From Sinorhizobium glycinis (GTDB lineage: Bacteria > Pseudomonadota > Alphaproteobacteria > Rhizobiales > Rhizobiaceae), in contig NZ_LPUX01000066.1 of NCBI RefSeq assembly GCF_001651865.1, positions 1-64,000 of the forward strand: a stretch of 64,000 bases of DNA. Direction: 5' to 3'. The notes under the pieces were generated by a model. The model did not search any database and had not been told where the DNA came from. It was given only the letters and a program-made list of their open reading frames with translations. The translations under genes and the position numbers were made by a program. Shown here piece by piece: positions 8,640-18,424 of the stretch. Numbering within the stretch: the first letter of the stretch is position 1; each line of letters starts with the position of its first letter.

Positions 8640-9878
8640 ATGAAGCGCGAGATCATATTCGTTGAAGCGAGCACCACGGGAGCTGGTAGTCGGGCACAGC
8701 AATTGGCCCATGCCGAAGGCCTCAATGTGACACTGCTCACGCGGGACAGAGGCCGTTACGGTGCGGACGTATTGTCCTCTGCAGATAATATTTTCTTCTG
8801 TGACACCAACAAGCATGCCGAAGTGGTCAGGATCGTGCGTCAAAGAGGTCTAAATTCCTCTATAGCAGCTGTTACGACCACGGCCGACATGTATGTTCCC
8901 CAGGCTGCACTTGCTGCGCAGGAAATGTCCCTCCCTGGTCTAGGCTATGAGGCTGCACTTCGCGCAAGAAACAAACACCTGATGCGACTGGCATTGGCAG
9001 AGCGTGCCCCCGAGCACAATGTTCCATTTTTTCTGGCACTTAACCCAGACGAGGCCGTGGCGGCGGCGCAGCAACTGAATTACCCTTTGGTTGTCAAACC
9101 CCAAGAAGAGAACGACGGGGTTGGGGTTAGGCTTATTCACAACGAGAGCCAACTCACAGACTATATGGCGACCGCGCGAAGCTTCACGCGCAACTCCGCG
9201 GGCCAAGGTTCACCTCCAGGGATCTTAATGGAAGCATATATTGCTGGAACAGAGTTTAGTGTCGAGACGATCCAGTTTTGTGCGGGACCCTGCCAAGTCA
9301 TAGGAGTGACTACCAAAGAGATGACTGGGCTCAAACGCAACCATTTCATCGAGGCGGGCCATAGCTTTCCCTATGTTGGGCCCGAAGCTGCCGCTCTGGC
9401 CGCAGCTACGTGCCGCGTTCTCAACGCCCTCGATATCTGCCATGGAGCTGTGCATACCGAATGTCGCGTGGATGGCGAAGATATCAGGATTATGGAGATC
9501 AATCCGCGACTTGCGGGAGGAAAGATCGGCAGCCACCTCATCGAGATGGCAACTGGATTAAGTGCGGTGCAGGCAGTGCTGGATGCTGCACTTGGCAAAA
9601 CTCTCGAATGGCGTTGTGCCGAGAGCAAGGGGGCGGCCATTCATTTCATCTGGACGGAACGCCCCGGGATTTTTCGTGGGATTAAAAACACTGCGCAATT
9701 GCTGGCCATGCCGGGAATTGTATCGGTCGCGCCAATCGCGAAGTTTGGCGCACATGTGCGACCTCCCACCAGTAATGGTGACCACGTTGCGGAAATTCTA
9801 GCTGTGGGACAAACAGCCACAACGGCTAACGCACGTGCGAAAGCCGCGCACGCAAGTGCGCGCCTGATTTTGGACTAA
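8640..9878 (+). CDS. ATP-grasp carboxylate-amine ligase
   Basis: This 412-residue protein has the ATP-grasp layout: a preATP-grasp N-terminus, the nucleotide-binding YPLVVKPQEENDGVGVRLI, the hinge ILMEAYIAGTEFSVETI, and the metal-binding IRIMEINPRLAGGKIGSHL. It is closest in style to L-amino-acid ligases and carnosine-synthase-like enzymes, which activate a carboxylate as acyl phosphate and join it to an amine. It is the last gene of the operon, 18 bases after the peptidase gene. In this setting it may add an amino acid to the processed peptide or close an amide bond. It is not of the graspetide MdnB/C subtype as far as I can judge, so a tailoring ligation is more likely than side-chain macrocyclisation. 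Confidence 0.82.
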   Translation: MKREIIFVEASTTGAGSRAQQLAHAEGLNVTLLTRDRGRYGADVLSSADNIFFCDTNKHAEVVRIVRQRGLNSSIAAVTTTADMYVPQAALAAQEMSLPGLGYEAALRARNKHLMRLALAERAPEHNVPFFLALNPDEAVAAAQQLNYPLVVKPQEENDGVGVRLIHNESQLTDYMATARSFTRNSAGQGSPPGILMEAYIAGTEFSVETIQFCAGPCQVIGVTTKEMTGLKRNHFIEAGHSFPYVGPEAAALAAATCRVLNALDICHGAVHTECRVDGEDIRIMEINPRLAGGKIGSHLIEMATGLSAVQAVLDAALGKTLEWRCAESKGAAIHFIWTERPGIFRGIKNTAQLLAMPGIVSVAPIAKFGAHVRPPTSNGDHVAEILAVGQTATTANARAKAAHASARLILD

Positions 9879-9933
9879 AGGCGTGAGCCGTAAATCTGTT
9901 GTTGTATGTCGGTTGCGTGATTCATATGTGGAC

Positions 9934-9956
9934 GCCCCCTATGGCAAGGGCTTTTT
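9934..9956 (+). terminator. Weak intrinsic terminator after the ATP-grasp gene
   Basis: GCCC (9934-9937) can pair with GGGC (9948-9951), directly followed by five T. The stem is short, so termination would be partial. It is placed about 55 bases after the last gene of the operon. Confidence 0.35.
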
Positions 9957-10286
9957 GTCGGGTGGTTTGATCGGTTGCTTTCATATGTCCGGCCTGTTTG
10001 TGCGGTATGAAGTTGGACCGCTGGCCCTGATGGAAATCCGCCGATGAGGACCCTGATCAAGCTGGCGCGCGTTTGAAGCGCATTGAATCAGACGGGTTGG
10101 CCTCACCATTGGCTCGATCGTTACACATCATCGACTGCCGTTACCAATCCCGGTTCTCTGGGATTGAACTCAGGCGATCATTTCATGGGCCCGATAGGCT
10201 TCCTTGCGGTATCCCCACGGTGACGGCCGTCTTGTGATGTGATGCCGAACATTGGAAGTCCTGGTGGTAGCACTGGGAGTAGTCCT
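9957..10286. other. Gap between the peptide operon and the IS66 remnant
   Basis: No open frame of interest and no RNA signature is visible. The right part probably belongs to the IS66 element upstream of its first gene. I could not place its terminal inverted repeat. Confidence 0.4.
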
Positions 10287-10814
10287 ATGACGAAGCAGCA
10301 TATTGAGGTGATCACGTCGGTCGAGCGTCGCCGGCATTGGTCTCGCGAAGAGAAAGAACGGCTGGTAGCGGCGGCGTTAGAGCCTGGAACCGTTGTTTCG
10401 GATGTGGCGCGCTCGGCCGGGATTCATGTCAGTCAGCTATTCCGGTGGCGCAAAGAGCTCTGCCAAATGTCAGCGCCGTCCGTGCCTCCATTCATTCCGA
10501 TTGAGGTCGTCGCGGCGTTGCCAGCGCCTGATCTTCCAGGCGCTGCCAAGGCGGAACGTCGCCGAAGTCGCGAGCCCTTCCTCGCCGGCGGTCTCGTGTT
10601 CCGGACGGCAGCTGATACTGAAAGCGCCGGCGCCCTGTTGACACGCCGGGCCGCATTGTGCCGCCCGGCCGCCGCCTGTCACTTCTGGATCACTCCCGTG
10701 GCCAAGGGAGCTTTCAGGGTCCACGACACGTCCTTTGGAGCGACTGTCAGATCCGCCGTGCCACCGAAAGCGGCCGGAACAATCGACTTAAGAATGACTG
10801 ACCCGAAGCCTTGA
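10287..10814 (+). pseudogene. tnpA: IS66-family OrfA (TnpA) remnant
   Basis: From the ATG at 10287 the product begins MTKQHIEVITSVERRRHWSR and continues with an HTH region ending IHVSQLFRWRKELC. This is the DNA-binding protein encoded first in IS66 elements. After about residue 90 the sequence no longer resembles the family. The expected TnpB and large TnpC genes are missing; instead a kinase fragment overlaps the 3' end on the other strand. It is a truncated element that can no longer move by itself. Confidence 0.7.
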
Positions 10815-11620
10815 CGTTCTGGAGGCTGAGCGGGTGGTCCCTTGCGCTCCGTCCATTGAAACTCGAAAAGCTGCGCCCTCGGATCAAATGACCATCGAAC
10901 ATCGACGATGCCGGTGGGCACGGAAAGTGCGCCGTGCTTGACGGCGTTGGTCGCAAGCTCGTGAACCGCCATGCCAAGGTATTCCGCTGGAGCCGGTTCC
11001 AGGCAAACCTCCGGTCCTTGAATGTCAATCTGGGACATGCCCTCCGTCGTGAGGAATGCGATCTGGGACTGGACAAGATCGCGGACAGGTGCTGCTTGCC
11101 AGCGTTCTTTCTCAAAAACTCGATAGGACGCGGAAAGTGCCGCGAGACGATCTTCCAATGCGTCCTGGAAATTCGAAACAGAATCGCTGTGCTTACCAAG
11201 CTGCCGAGAAATGGCGCAAATGATAGCGAATACATTGCGAGCGCGATGTGTCAGTTCCTTGACGAAAAACTCTGTTCGCTCCGCCAGTTCGCGGGCCGAT
11301 ATGTCGATTACGGTTAGAATGACCGCGACCTCCGATGTTTCGAGCACCACGGGGTTCATGGCGATATGGACGGTCACTTCCGTGCCATCCTTCTTGCATG
11401 CGACCAGCCGCCGCCCCTCCGCCATCGGCCGCGAAAGGACGCATGATGGTGGACGTAAACATTTCGGAAGAGGTGCTGACCCGCCTTCGCGGCCGCGTCG
11501 CTTTTCTGGCTCAATCTGGCCCATCACCGCGCGGATCACCGGAGCGCGCGACCGGCTCCGTCGAGCTGAGCGCTTGATGTGTAAACTCTTCGATCTTCCG
11601 GAAACCGGGCGTTCGCCCAT
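10679..11620 (-). pseudogene. HWE-family sensor histidine kinase, 5'-truncated
   Basis: From about residue 55 the frame shows the end of a PAS domain (GRRLVACKKDGTEVTVHIAMN, VILTVIDISARE). An HWE kinase core follows: LTHRARNVFAII with the phospho-accepting His, MAVHELATNAVKHGALS as N-box, then FQWTERKGP and GFGSVILKSIVPAAFGG. HWE kinases are common in rhizobia and answer to light or stress through a PAS sensor. The start of the PAS domain and any upstream sensor are missing, and the first 55 codons look like a chance extension. It overlaps the end of the IS66 gene, so insertion of that element probably caused the damage. Confidence 0.62.
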
Positions 11621-12013
11621 CTGGTCTCCACTGCTGCCCGTAACCGGGTTCGAGCCAGCACCGCGCGGGCCTTGGTTCGTAAAGGCCGATCACTCCGTGC
11701 CGGTCGCCGGTGCGTGGAACGCCGGTGTTCCATAATTCAGCTTATGCGATATGTTATATCATTACACACGTCGATCAAATTGCAGCCCAAGGAGCTACCT
11801 TCACTGGAACACGATCGATACCGGCCGCGTGGTCGATGCCCTGCGCGAACGGGCAAAGCTGTACCCGAGCACCTGCTTTCCAGCCTGTCGCCCGCTCACC
11901 TGGGAGCAGGTGAACCTGACCGGCGATTAGGAAGACAAGCCTGCTCTTGACAAAACCGGCCTCGGCGCCATCCCGTTCGCCCTTCGATCCGCCTATCGTA
12001 TATCGGTGCCCCT
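11621..12013. other. Gap of about 390 bases with no recognisable gene
   Basis: The stretch separates the kinase remnant from the hydrolase gene. It has several short open frames but none with a ribosome site or a familiar sequence. It may be further mobile-element debris. Confidence 0.35.
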
Positions 12014-13039
12014 TTAATGTTCAGGGGCCGGTTTGTCAGCACACGATAGAAACCGCTTCAAGCTCAAACCGGCCAGTAAAATGTAAGGCGGCATGGCAAG
12101 CGAATAGTGGCCACAGTTTAATTCTAAAATATTTGGCTTAGCTCCGGCGTCCTTCAGCCTCTGCATGAATCTCTCCGACAGCTCTGGCAAGACCACTTTG
12201 TCTCTCTTAGCCAACACAACCTGAAGGTCGAGATCACGCTGTGCCAAACGATGCGCGTAATTCTCCATGTTAAGTGGACCCCAAGCCCTTCTTAGATTGC
12301 TCAGCTCAATCTCAGGCTCAAGGCTATCGCGTATCAATCGTGTCGCGCGACCCGTCCAAACCATATCCGCAAGACTCCCCGCGGTCAGAAACAGCGAGGC
12401 TTTAGACACAGCCGAGTCGTGCGCCGCAATGATCCCCGCGACCCAGGAGCCCAAGCTCATACCGAGAACCGAAATCTCTCGATAGCCTTCGCTCTTCAAC
12501 CAACGTATGAGTTTTCGCCCATCCCATACTGCCTGCCTTACAGCTTGGATCGTTCGACCGAGATTCGCACTGAGCATATAATCGGCGTGCGAGGAGCCCG
12601 GACGTCGGCGCTCGAAATGATAAGGCATAGCAATCTCAACAACCGTGATGCCACGCCGTGAGAAAAATTTGGCAATCTGACGATTTCGCACGGCTGCATT
12701 CCAATGGTGAAAAATCACCAATGCCTGTTCAAGCGACCCGCTTTCTGTGATTTTTGCCCAGACGACGTTGTTGTCTTCGACGTCAGTGGAAATGTCAGAT
12801 GGAAATTTGAGCCACCCGTCTTGCCTTTCAAAACCCTGGTTACTCCCGCCCGGCTCATCGAAATAGGCCGGATCAGTCACGGCCTGGTCCGCAAGAACAC
12901 AAAACTCCTCGATCGTCGCTACGTTCTTCGCGTCTGGAAACGCGCGTTCCGCGTCAAGGATGAGACCCGTTCTTCGCTTCCCTTCCTCGCCGCGTCGCGC
13001 CCGCCTCTCATCCCAACGGTCAAGCCAACTATGATACAC
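12014..13039 (-). CDS. Alpha/beta-hydrolase-fold protein
   Basis: The product has 341 residues. The nucleophile elbow is VLGMSLGSWVAG (GXSXG, about residues 200-210). A preceding strand ALVIFHHWNAAV would hold the oxyanion region, and the C-terminal NCGHYSLAMP supplies a likely catalytic His. An Asp in VVLAKRDKVV completes a plausible triad. The substrate is unknown; no signal peptide is seen, so it should act in the cytoplasm. The start overlaps the end of the membrane-protein gene by 11 bases, indicating an operon. G+C is clearly lower than in the transfer genes to the right, suggesting separate origin. Confidence 0.75.
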   Translation of the reverse strand: MYHSWLDRWDERRARRGEEGKRRTGLILDAERAFPDAKNVATIEEFCVLADQAVTDPAYFDEPGGSNQGFERQDGWLKFPSDISTDVEDNNVVWAKITESGSLEQALVIFHHWNAAVRNRQIAKFFSRRGITVVEIAMPYHFERRRPGSSHADYMLSANLGRTIQAVRQAVWDGRKLIRWLKSEGYREISVLGMSLGSWVAGIIAAHDSAVSKASLFLTAGSLADMVWTGRATRLIRDSLEPEIELSNLRRAWGPLNMENYAHRLAQRDLDLQVVLAKRDKVVLPELSERFMQRLKDAGAKPNILELNCGHYSLAMPPYILLAGLSLKRFLSCADKPAPEH

Positions 13040-14642
13040 TCTGATTGTTTCCTAACTCACTCGCTCGCCATTGCCCAACCCCTGGATCAAACAGGCCGTA
13101 CATCGCAAGCAGCACTCCAACGCCCATAAGGATTGAAAAGCCAGCGAATACGTCGATCAGCAGGTAGCTAGCAAAGAGTAACGCTACGACCGCCGACATC
13201 CTCCACAAAGGAAAATGACACCGACGTCCGACACCTAAACGGATGGAACCGTACAGAAAAACAACACAGGTCGAGATAGCGATAAGTAGGCTGCTGTAAT
13301 GCGTCGGCATTCTATAGCGAACCCCGTCGCTCACATTGTTGCGTACCTGGAAGGCTGAAAACATATCGCCGACCAACCAAGCCACAATATTCTTTCCATT
13401 CGACGTTAGGTAAGAGCTTTGGGCCTTCATGCATATGGCGATCAGAATCCCCAAAACAGTGCATCGAAAAATTCCGCGCATCACCCGCAGGCTGACTTCA
13501 TTGACTTCGTATGGATAATCCACTCCCGCCCAGTTCTTCGATGCCTCACCAATTTTCCAAAGGTCGTGAACCAACGTATGAAGCAAAATGAGGCCTGCGA
13601 AGAACAGATAGAAGCACAGACACATGTAGAGGTAAGCGAGTCCCGTGAATACAATCGACGTCGGCACTGATATGACTTCAGGGCGCACAAGTGCCAGCTT
13701 GCCCCAATCGACCGCATAGTTGCCACCGCCGTTGATCAACGGGAGCAAGCAGACGCCGACCCATTGAAATAGACCGGCGAACAATACACAGATGAAAAAG
13801 ACCGCCCAATATGTGTACGACGAAGCTTCAACGTTGCGCTCCCAAGCGTCGTCGCTTTCCATCCGGTCGGCCTGCGCTACAAGCTTTAAGCGCCCTTCAT
13901 ATTTCCAGAAGACCAGCAGCTCAATTGCGAACGCAAAAAACAGTGGGAGGAGCACCATGAAGACGAATGTCCAATTTGGTGCCCAAAGAAATCCGACCTG
14001 CTTAACAATGCCATCCGCACGGCCGTAAGTAGCGTTGTGAATCCCCGTAATATAAGACAAAAACCCAAGAGCGGTGGCACCGGCAAATACCGACGCCGGT
14101 AAATCCAAGGGAGATCCGCGACTAAAAAGCGCCTCTGATCTCCTCGCCAAGCTGAAAGGCCGACGCGGCTCCTGGGCGTGCGTATCCTGTGTCAGCTCCG
14201 ACGGAGACTCCGTCTCATCATCGGCGGTCGCAGTACGCTCCAGATCTGGAGCGTACTGCGCATCGCTGTTTTCCGCTTTCTTTGAATCTCGCCTCTTGGC
14301 GGTTAACCGAGATTGCGCCGCGCTAAGTTCTATCTGCCATTCGCTTGTGGCCGCCGGATCATCGCACCCAAAAATCCTTGCCAGCCAACGAATGTTGGCG
14401 GTGCTAATTCCCTTGTCGTTCTCTTGAAACCAAAGCTGCACCGTTCGCAGATCGACCCCGATCCGGTTGGAATCGATCTGTGAAATCGCCTCTGCAAGAA
14501 GCTCGGGCGTCCATGGGCCTGCGGGAAACCCATCACTTCCCAACGGCCGACCCGCCCCCGCCGCAGCTAGTTGTTTGAACAGCTCTTTGAAATCGCTCCC
14601 GTCTTTCGACGGAGGAAGAAAAAACTTTCCATTCTTTATCAA
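13029..14642 (-). CDS. Polytopic membrane protein with N-terminal cytoplasmic domain (possibly RcgA-like)
   Basis: This is a 537-residue protein. The first 115 residues resemble a helix-turn-helix domain (LRTVQLWFQENDKGISTANI) and are followed by an acidic linker. From about residue 160 there are eight hydrophobic segments of membrane-spanning length, for example TFVFMVLLPLFFAFAIELLV and YLYMCLCFYLFFAGLILL. The general build recalls the RcgA-type putative transporters linked to rhizobial plasmid conjugation, but I cannot confirm that without a search. It is coupled to the hydrolase gene downstream. There is no channel or transporter motif to name a substrate. Confidence 0.65.
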   Translation of the reverse strand: MIKNGKFFLPPSKDGSDFKELFKQLAAAGAGRPLGSDGFPAGPWTPELLAEAISQIDSNRIGVDLRTVQLWFQENDKGISTANIRWLARIFGCDDPAATSEWQIELSAAQSRLTAKRRDSKKAENSDAQYAPDLERTATADDETESPSELTQDTHAQEPRRPFSLARRSEALFSRGSPLDLPASVFAGATALGFLSYITGIHNATYGRADGIVKQVGFLWAPNWTFVFMVLLPLFFAFAIELLVFWKYEGRLKLVAQADRMESDDAWERNVEASSYTYWAVFFICVLFAGLFQWVGVCLLPLINGGGNYAVDWGKLALVRPEVISVPTSIVFTGLAYLYMCLCFYLFFAGLILLHTLVHDLWKIGEASKNWAGVDYPYEVNEVSLRVMRGIFRCTVLGILIAICMKAQSSYLTSNGKNIVAWLVGDMFSAFQVRNNVSDGVRYRMPTHYSSLLIAISTCVVFLYGSIRLGVGRRCHFPLWRMSAVVALLFASYLLIDVFAGFSILMGVGVLLAMYGLFDPGVGQWRASELGNNQSVS

Positions 14643-15280
14643 CGGCTTACGGGCCCTGATTTCGTTTCGCTTCGCTAGAGTTCGTTTCCTATCGTGCCTC
14701 TGCCGTCAATCTACCGCCATTTCTGTTGAACGCAACTTTGTGGCGCTTCCAAGATGAAGCGTGCAACTGCTGGAAGGAGGGATTCTTTTGCGATCGGTGA
14801 GGCACTCAACCATGCCAACTTTGTCATCGTCAGCGCTTCGGCGTCCTGTAGAGACCGACAGCTTATCAACTTCGGTGCGGTCGCATAGCAGGGGATTCAA
14901 TTCTTCAAGACTGCGCACGGCTCTGAGTGCGTTAGCCTCCGACGGTATTTCTTATACAGAAATCGCGTGACCTTCGGTTGGGACAGGACACAAAGAAGAA
15001 AGTGCGGCGGAACCTGCGGTTTCCCTTGGTGAGTTGATGGATCCTCATATCGCGGCGCAACTGGCGACTGCGGATGCAGTCGTGCGTGGGATCAATGCAG
15101 GGCGACGGGAGAGGTTACGAGCGTCGCCTATGCGCCGCAAGATCAAGGTGGCCGAGCCGCTCAACCGGCGCGCGCGCGCACCCGCACCGCTGTCGGTGTG
15201 AACCAAACCGAACAGTCGTATCCCAATAGGAACCCAGGTCATGGAGGTGGCTCCTGTACAGACATATCGCTGAGGGGTTC
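14643..15280. other. 640-base gap, possible small coding remnant near 14990-15195
   Basis: Most of the gap shows nothing. A plus-strand frame running from about 14990 to the TGA near 15200 has coding-like composition (EPAVSLGELMDPHIAAQ, then an Arg-rich tail) and an ATG near 15039. I do not recognise it and cannot tell a real small gene from debris. Confidence 0.3.
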
Positions 15281-15613
15281 GTGCGGACCCCACACGCAGA
15301 GTGCCTCGCTGAGAACGTCTGCGCCCGATCTAGCGCCTATTGCCGGTCGATCGGCGCCCACAGCACCGACAAGCTTCTCGACTTTGGCGCCGCACGCGCA
15401 ATCCTGAGAGCGACCGATGAAGCGCTGCACTTCCGGGTGGAAGCTGAGGACTTCGTCATCTTCTCCAGCATCCGGACGCTGTTGCAAGGAAGCCTGGCGA
15501 CCATCACGACAGTTCCGGATGCAGCCGTCGAGTGGCAGCCCGCTGGCAGCGTGCCCTTCAGAGCGATCCGCGAGCGCCTTGAAAATCGGCAAAACTGGCC
15601 GGGCGGACGATAG
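15281..15613 (+). CDS. DUF2218-like protein
   Basis: The GTG start at 15281 has GAGGGG upstream and opens a 110-residue frame. The layout of the DUF2218 family can be followed: an N-terminal helix ARSSAYCRSIGAHSTDKLL, then DEALHFRVEAEDFVIFSSIR, a helix ending LLQGSLATI, and a C-terminal AVEWQP. Family members are about 100 residues and often sit beside siderophore-interacting proteins, but no iron-uptake gene is present here. The gene is convergent with the zeta-toxin gene and has no operon partner. The function is unknown. Confidence 0.6.
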   Translation: MRTPHAECLAENVCARSSAYCRSIGAHSTDKLLDFGAARAILRATDEALHFRVEAEDFVIFSSIRTLLQGSLATITTVPDAAVEWQPAGSVPFRAIRERLENRQNWPGGR

Positions 15614-15647
15614 CCCGGCCGACCTTGTCGAGCCAGCCTTCAGACCG

Positions 15648-18122
15648 TCAGGATCGAATATCCAGCTGGTTTGCCCGTGCGATTTCCCGGCTCTGTCGCA
15701 GCGACCTGCCCTGCAGCGCCCTGGCGCGCTCGTGGACAAGCCGGAGCGAAGCGGCCTGCTCATGGCTTACTCCAAGCGACGACGCGAGGCCGACGACATT
15801 GCCTCCCTTCAGGTCTGCTTTCTCTGCTGGAGAGAGCCGTTTGGTGATCGCGAGCGTCACGGTCTCAAGCTCGCGGCGCAGCGTTGGCTCGGCATTCAGT
15901 CGACGGACCTGCTCGTGACCTTCGGCGTTCAGCACTTTCGATAGCCCTTCTGACGGTCGTGGAATTTCCATCCGTTGCCGCGCTTGCTCCTCGCGATGCT
16001 GTGTCACGATCTGGTGCCGCTCGAAATCCACCGCCAGACCATAATCGGCAAGGGCTGTCGCAAGCCGCGGCGCATGTGCCTCCGCCGTCTGGCGCTCAGG
16101 GCTCGGACCCCGCAACCGTTTCCGCCCCTCCCCGGCCATGTCGCCAAGGCCGCCCGCACGAACATCAGTGCCGGCGGCCGCACCGCTTCGCGCATCGGTG
16201 ATCCGGTCGACAGCTGCGGAAACCGCTTGGCTGCTGCCGAACACCAGCCGCGACAGGTTCTCGATCTCGGCGCGCTTGTCGGCCAGGCGTGACGACGCGC
16301 GCAGGCGATCGGCGACCTCCGGCTCGGTTAGGTCGGGCAGTTGCCGCGCTGGCACGAGGGCACCGGATTGCGTGGCAGTCGGATCCTGCAACGGCGCACG
16401 ACGCACACCGTGACTGCGTTCGTTCTCGGCAATCCCGCGGACAAACTCATCTGCTGCTCGGCGCTGTTCCGGATCAAGATGACCATGCCGCGCCGTCTCC
16501 GCCAGAACCGCCTTCATCATGGCTTTCGCTCGCGCCCGGTTGGCGAGATCGGCCGTTCGTAGCCGAAGATCGTCCCGCATGGCGCGAAACGGCTCCCCCT
16601 TCTCATCGATGATCGCGGTGGCGATGACGGCGCGCTCGGCGATTGCGAAGTTCCGGTCAAGGCGGCGCCGGGCCAGCGCAATTGCCGCCGCATAACCCGG
16701 TTCAATGACCCCTGTCATCGCGGCGTCGGCCGACATTCCGCCGGTCGCGACCGCGTTGGCAGCTCGATCGAGCGTTTTGCGCATTCCGGCGGCTTCGAGC
16801 CAGGAGTCCATGACATTGGCCATACGCGATAAGCGATCTGTTCGGCTGAACACCTCGCGATCGACGGCGACACGATTGAGCACGACTGCAAAATGATCCG
16901 TGAGCCGCCGACGCGCGCCGTCCGGCGTTTCCACGGCAAGATCGGCCGGCAGACGGTGCGCCGCCGGAAACTCTTGGGTTCCGCGCTTGTCCTGGACCAT
17001 GGCGCGCGTCGCGACGAATTTCCCGTCCTCCGGCAGAAGGCCGAGATCGCGAGCAGCCTCGACCAGCTTCAAAGCCATGTAGGTCTGCGCAAGACGGCCG
17101 GACGCATGGGCTTCGATGTTTCCAGCGGGCCGGCGCTCGGCGTCGCGCACCGCGTTGTCATAGAGTTCCACGAACAGACCCAGCCCATCGGCCTGGCTCT
17201 GGAAAATCGTCCGCCCCCGCCGAGAACCCTCGTCGCCGTCGGCGGCGCGGCGTTGCGTGAGCAGATAGTTCACATCCTCGACGGCGCGGGTCCTCACCGC
17301 GGCAATCCGATCGTCCGGGGCGTTTCGCTCTTCCATCCGGCTGACCACATAGTCCCAGTCGTCGGCAAAGCTTTGGAGCTCAGGACGTGTCATCGGTCGA
17401 GACTGCTCCGCTTCCAGCGCCTGCCTCGCACCGACCGCGCGCGACCAATCCCCGTCCCGCATCTCATTGTCGTAGAGGATCCTGCCGCCGCGTGTCCGCA
17501 CTTCCACGCGATCCACCAGGCGCTCGCTCTCCAGCTTGTCCAGGCTGACCCGAAGCCCGGTGACGGCGGCGTCATGGACGTGCTGCGGCGGAATTCGCGC
17601 CGCGTCGCCCAAACGCAACATCTCCTCGAACCGATAGTTATTGCCCTGCCAGCTGAGGCGCGGGTTGACCGCGACGGCACGGGCTTCGACGTCATAGCCG
17701 GCATCACGCGCCACCCCGATCACGCGGGTGACGTTCTCCGGGGTCCGCATCGTGGTCTCGAAGACGATGTTGACCTTTCGCTCCGCGGCGGCGGCCAGCA
17801 GCTTCTCCGTCCAGCGACCAGCATCACCTTGAGTAAACTGTGACGCTGTCTCGGGATCTTGCCGCTGGAAGGCAAGGAACTGCGGGTGATAGGAGCGCAG
17901 ATCGTCGCCGACGATGCGGATTGTCGATCCGTATTGCTCGAGCTCCGCATGGCTCGCGATCAGGACCGCCGTCTTGCCCGCGCCCGGCTGTCCGCCGAGC
18001 AGGATGAGCCGCGGGCGCTCTGCTGGCCGCATCGTCTCCGGCAGATAATCGGGCAGAATGTCGTTGCGGAAAATACTCTCGTTCCTCTCCGGCGAGAGCG
18101 GGCCGGATGCCTCCGCCACCAT
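15648..18122 (-). CDS. Zeta-toxin-domain protein linked to traA
   Basis: The product has 824 residues. Residues 1-250 form a zeta-toxin kinase: Walker A GGQPGAGKT (43-51), then IRIVGDDLRSYHP with the putative catalytic Asp, TGDAGRWTEKLL-type helices, and VFETTMRTPENV. Zeta toxins phosphorylate UDP-N-acetylglucosamine and block wall synthesis. The rest is helical with no clear domain, much longer than the 250-300 residues of a plain zeta toxin. Such long versions next to traA are common on rhizobial conjugative plasmids. The preceding small gene ends two bases before this start and may encode its antitoxin. Confidence 0.75.
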   Translation of the reverse strand: MVAEASGPLSPERNESIFRNDILPDYLPETMRPAERPRLILLGGQPGAGKTAVLIASHAELEQYGSTIRIVGDDLRSYHPQFLAFQRQDPETASQFTQGDAGRWTEKLLAAAAERKVNIVFETTMRTPENVTRVIGVARDAGYDVEARAVAVNPRLSWQGNNYRFEEMLRLGDAARIPPQHVHDAAVTGLRVSLDKLESERLVDRVEVRTRGGRILYDNEMRDGDWSRAVGARQALEAEQSRPMTRPELQSFADDWDYVVSRMEERNAPDDRIAAVRTRAVEDVNYLLTQRRAADGDEGSRRGRTIFQSQADGLGLFVELYDNAVRDAERRPAGNIEAHASGRLAQTYMALKLVEAARDLGLLPEDGKFVATRAMVQDKRGTQEFPAAHRLPADLAVETPDGARRRLTDHFAVVLNRVAVDREVFSRTDRLSRMANVMDSWLEAAGMRKTLDRAANAVATGGMSADAAMTGVIEPGYAAAIALARRRLDRNFAIAERAVIATAIIDEKGEPFRAMRDDLRLRTADLANRARAKAMMKAVLAETARHGHLDPEQRRAADEFVRGIAENERSHGVRRAPLQDPTATQSGALVPARQLPDLTEPEVADRLRASSRLADKRAEIENLSRLVFGSSQAVSAAVDRITDARSGAAAGTDVRAGGLGDMAGEGRKRLRGPSPERQTAEAHAPRLATALADYGLAVDFERHQIVTQHREEQARQRMEIPRPSEGLSKVLNAEGHEQVRRLNAEPTLRRELETVTLAITKRLSPAEKADLKGGNVVGLASSLGVSHEQAASLRLVHERARALQGRSLRQSREIARANQLDIRS

Positions 18123-18124
18123 TG

Positions 18125-18394
18125 TCAGAATTCCGCCCAGAAGCGGGCCTCGTCCTGGACGCGCGGACCCCAGAGCGCGATGAGGTTTTCGATTGCATCG
18201 CGGTCGCCGGCGCGGATGCTCTGCTGCAGTTCAATGAGCTCCCGCCGGCGCCGGCGCAGTTCCTCTGCCGCGCCGGGCTCCTTGTCTTCAAGCTCGTAGA
18301 CGCGGGCCGTGACGATGGCGCGCGCCTGGTTGACGATCTCGATGGCGATCTCGGCGCGGACGATCGCGTCGTAGGAGGTTTCCGGTTCAGGCAT
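18125..18394 (-). CDS. Small helical protein, candidate antitoxin of the zeta-domain protein
   Basis: An AAGGAG site precedes the ATG at 18394. The 89-residue product is acidic and helical (VRAEIAIEIVNQARAIVTA, RRRRRELIELQQSIRAG). Its position between traA and the zeta-domain gene, two bases from the latter, is conserved in style with epsilon-zeta pairs, where the short helical antitoxin precedes the toxin. Sequence similarity to epsilon is not evident. The assignment rests on context. Confidence 0.6.
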   Translation of the reverse strand: MPEPETSYDAIVRAEIAIEIVNQARAIVTARVYELEDKEPGAAEELRRRRRELIELQQSIRAGDRDAIENLIALWGPRVQDEARFWAEF

Positions 18395-18424
18395 TTGTTT
18401 CTCCTTCTGCTTTCTTGAATATCC

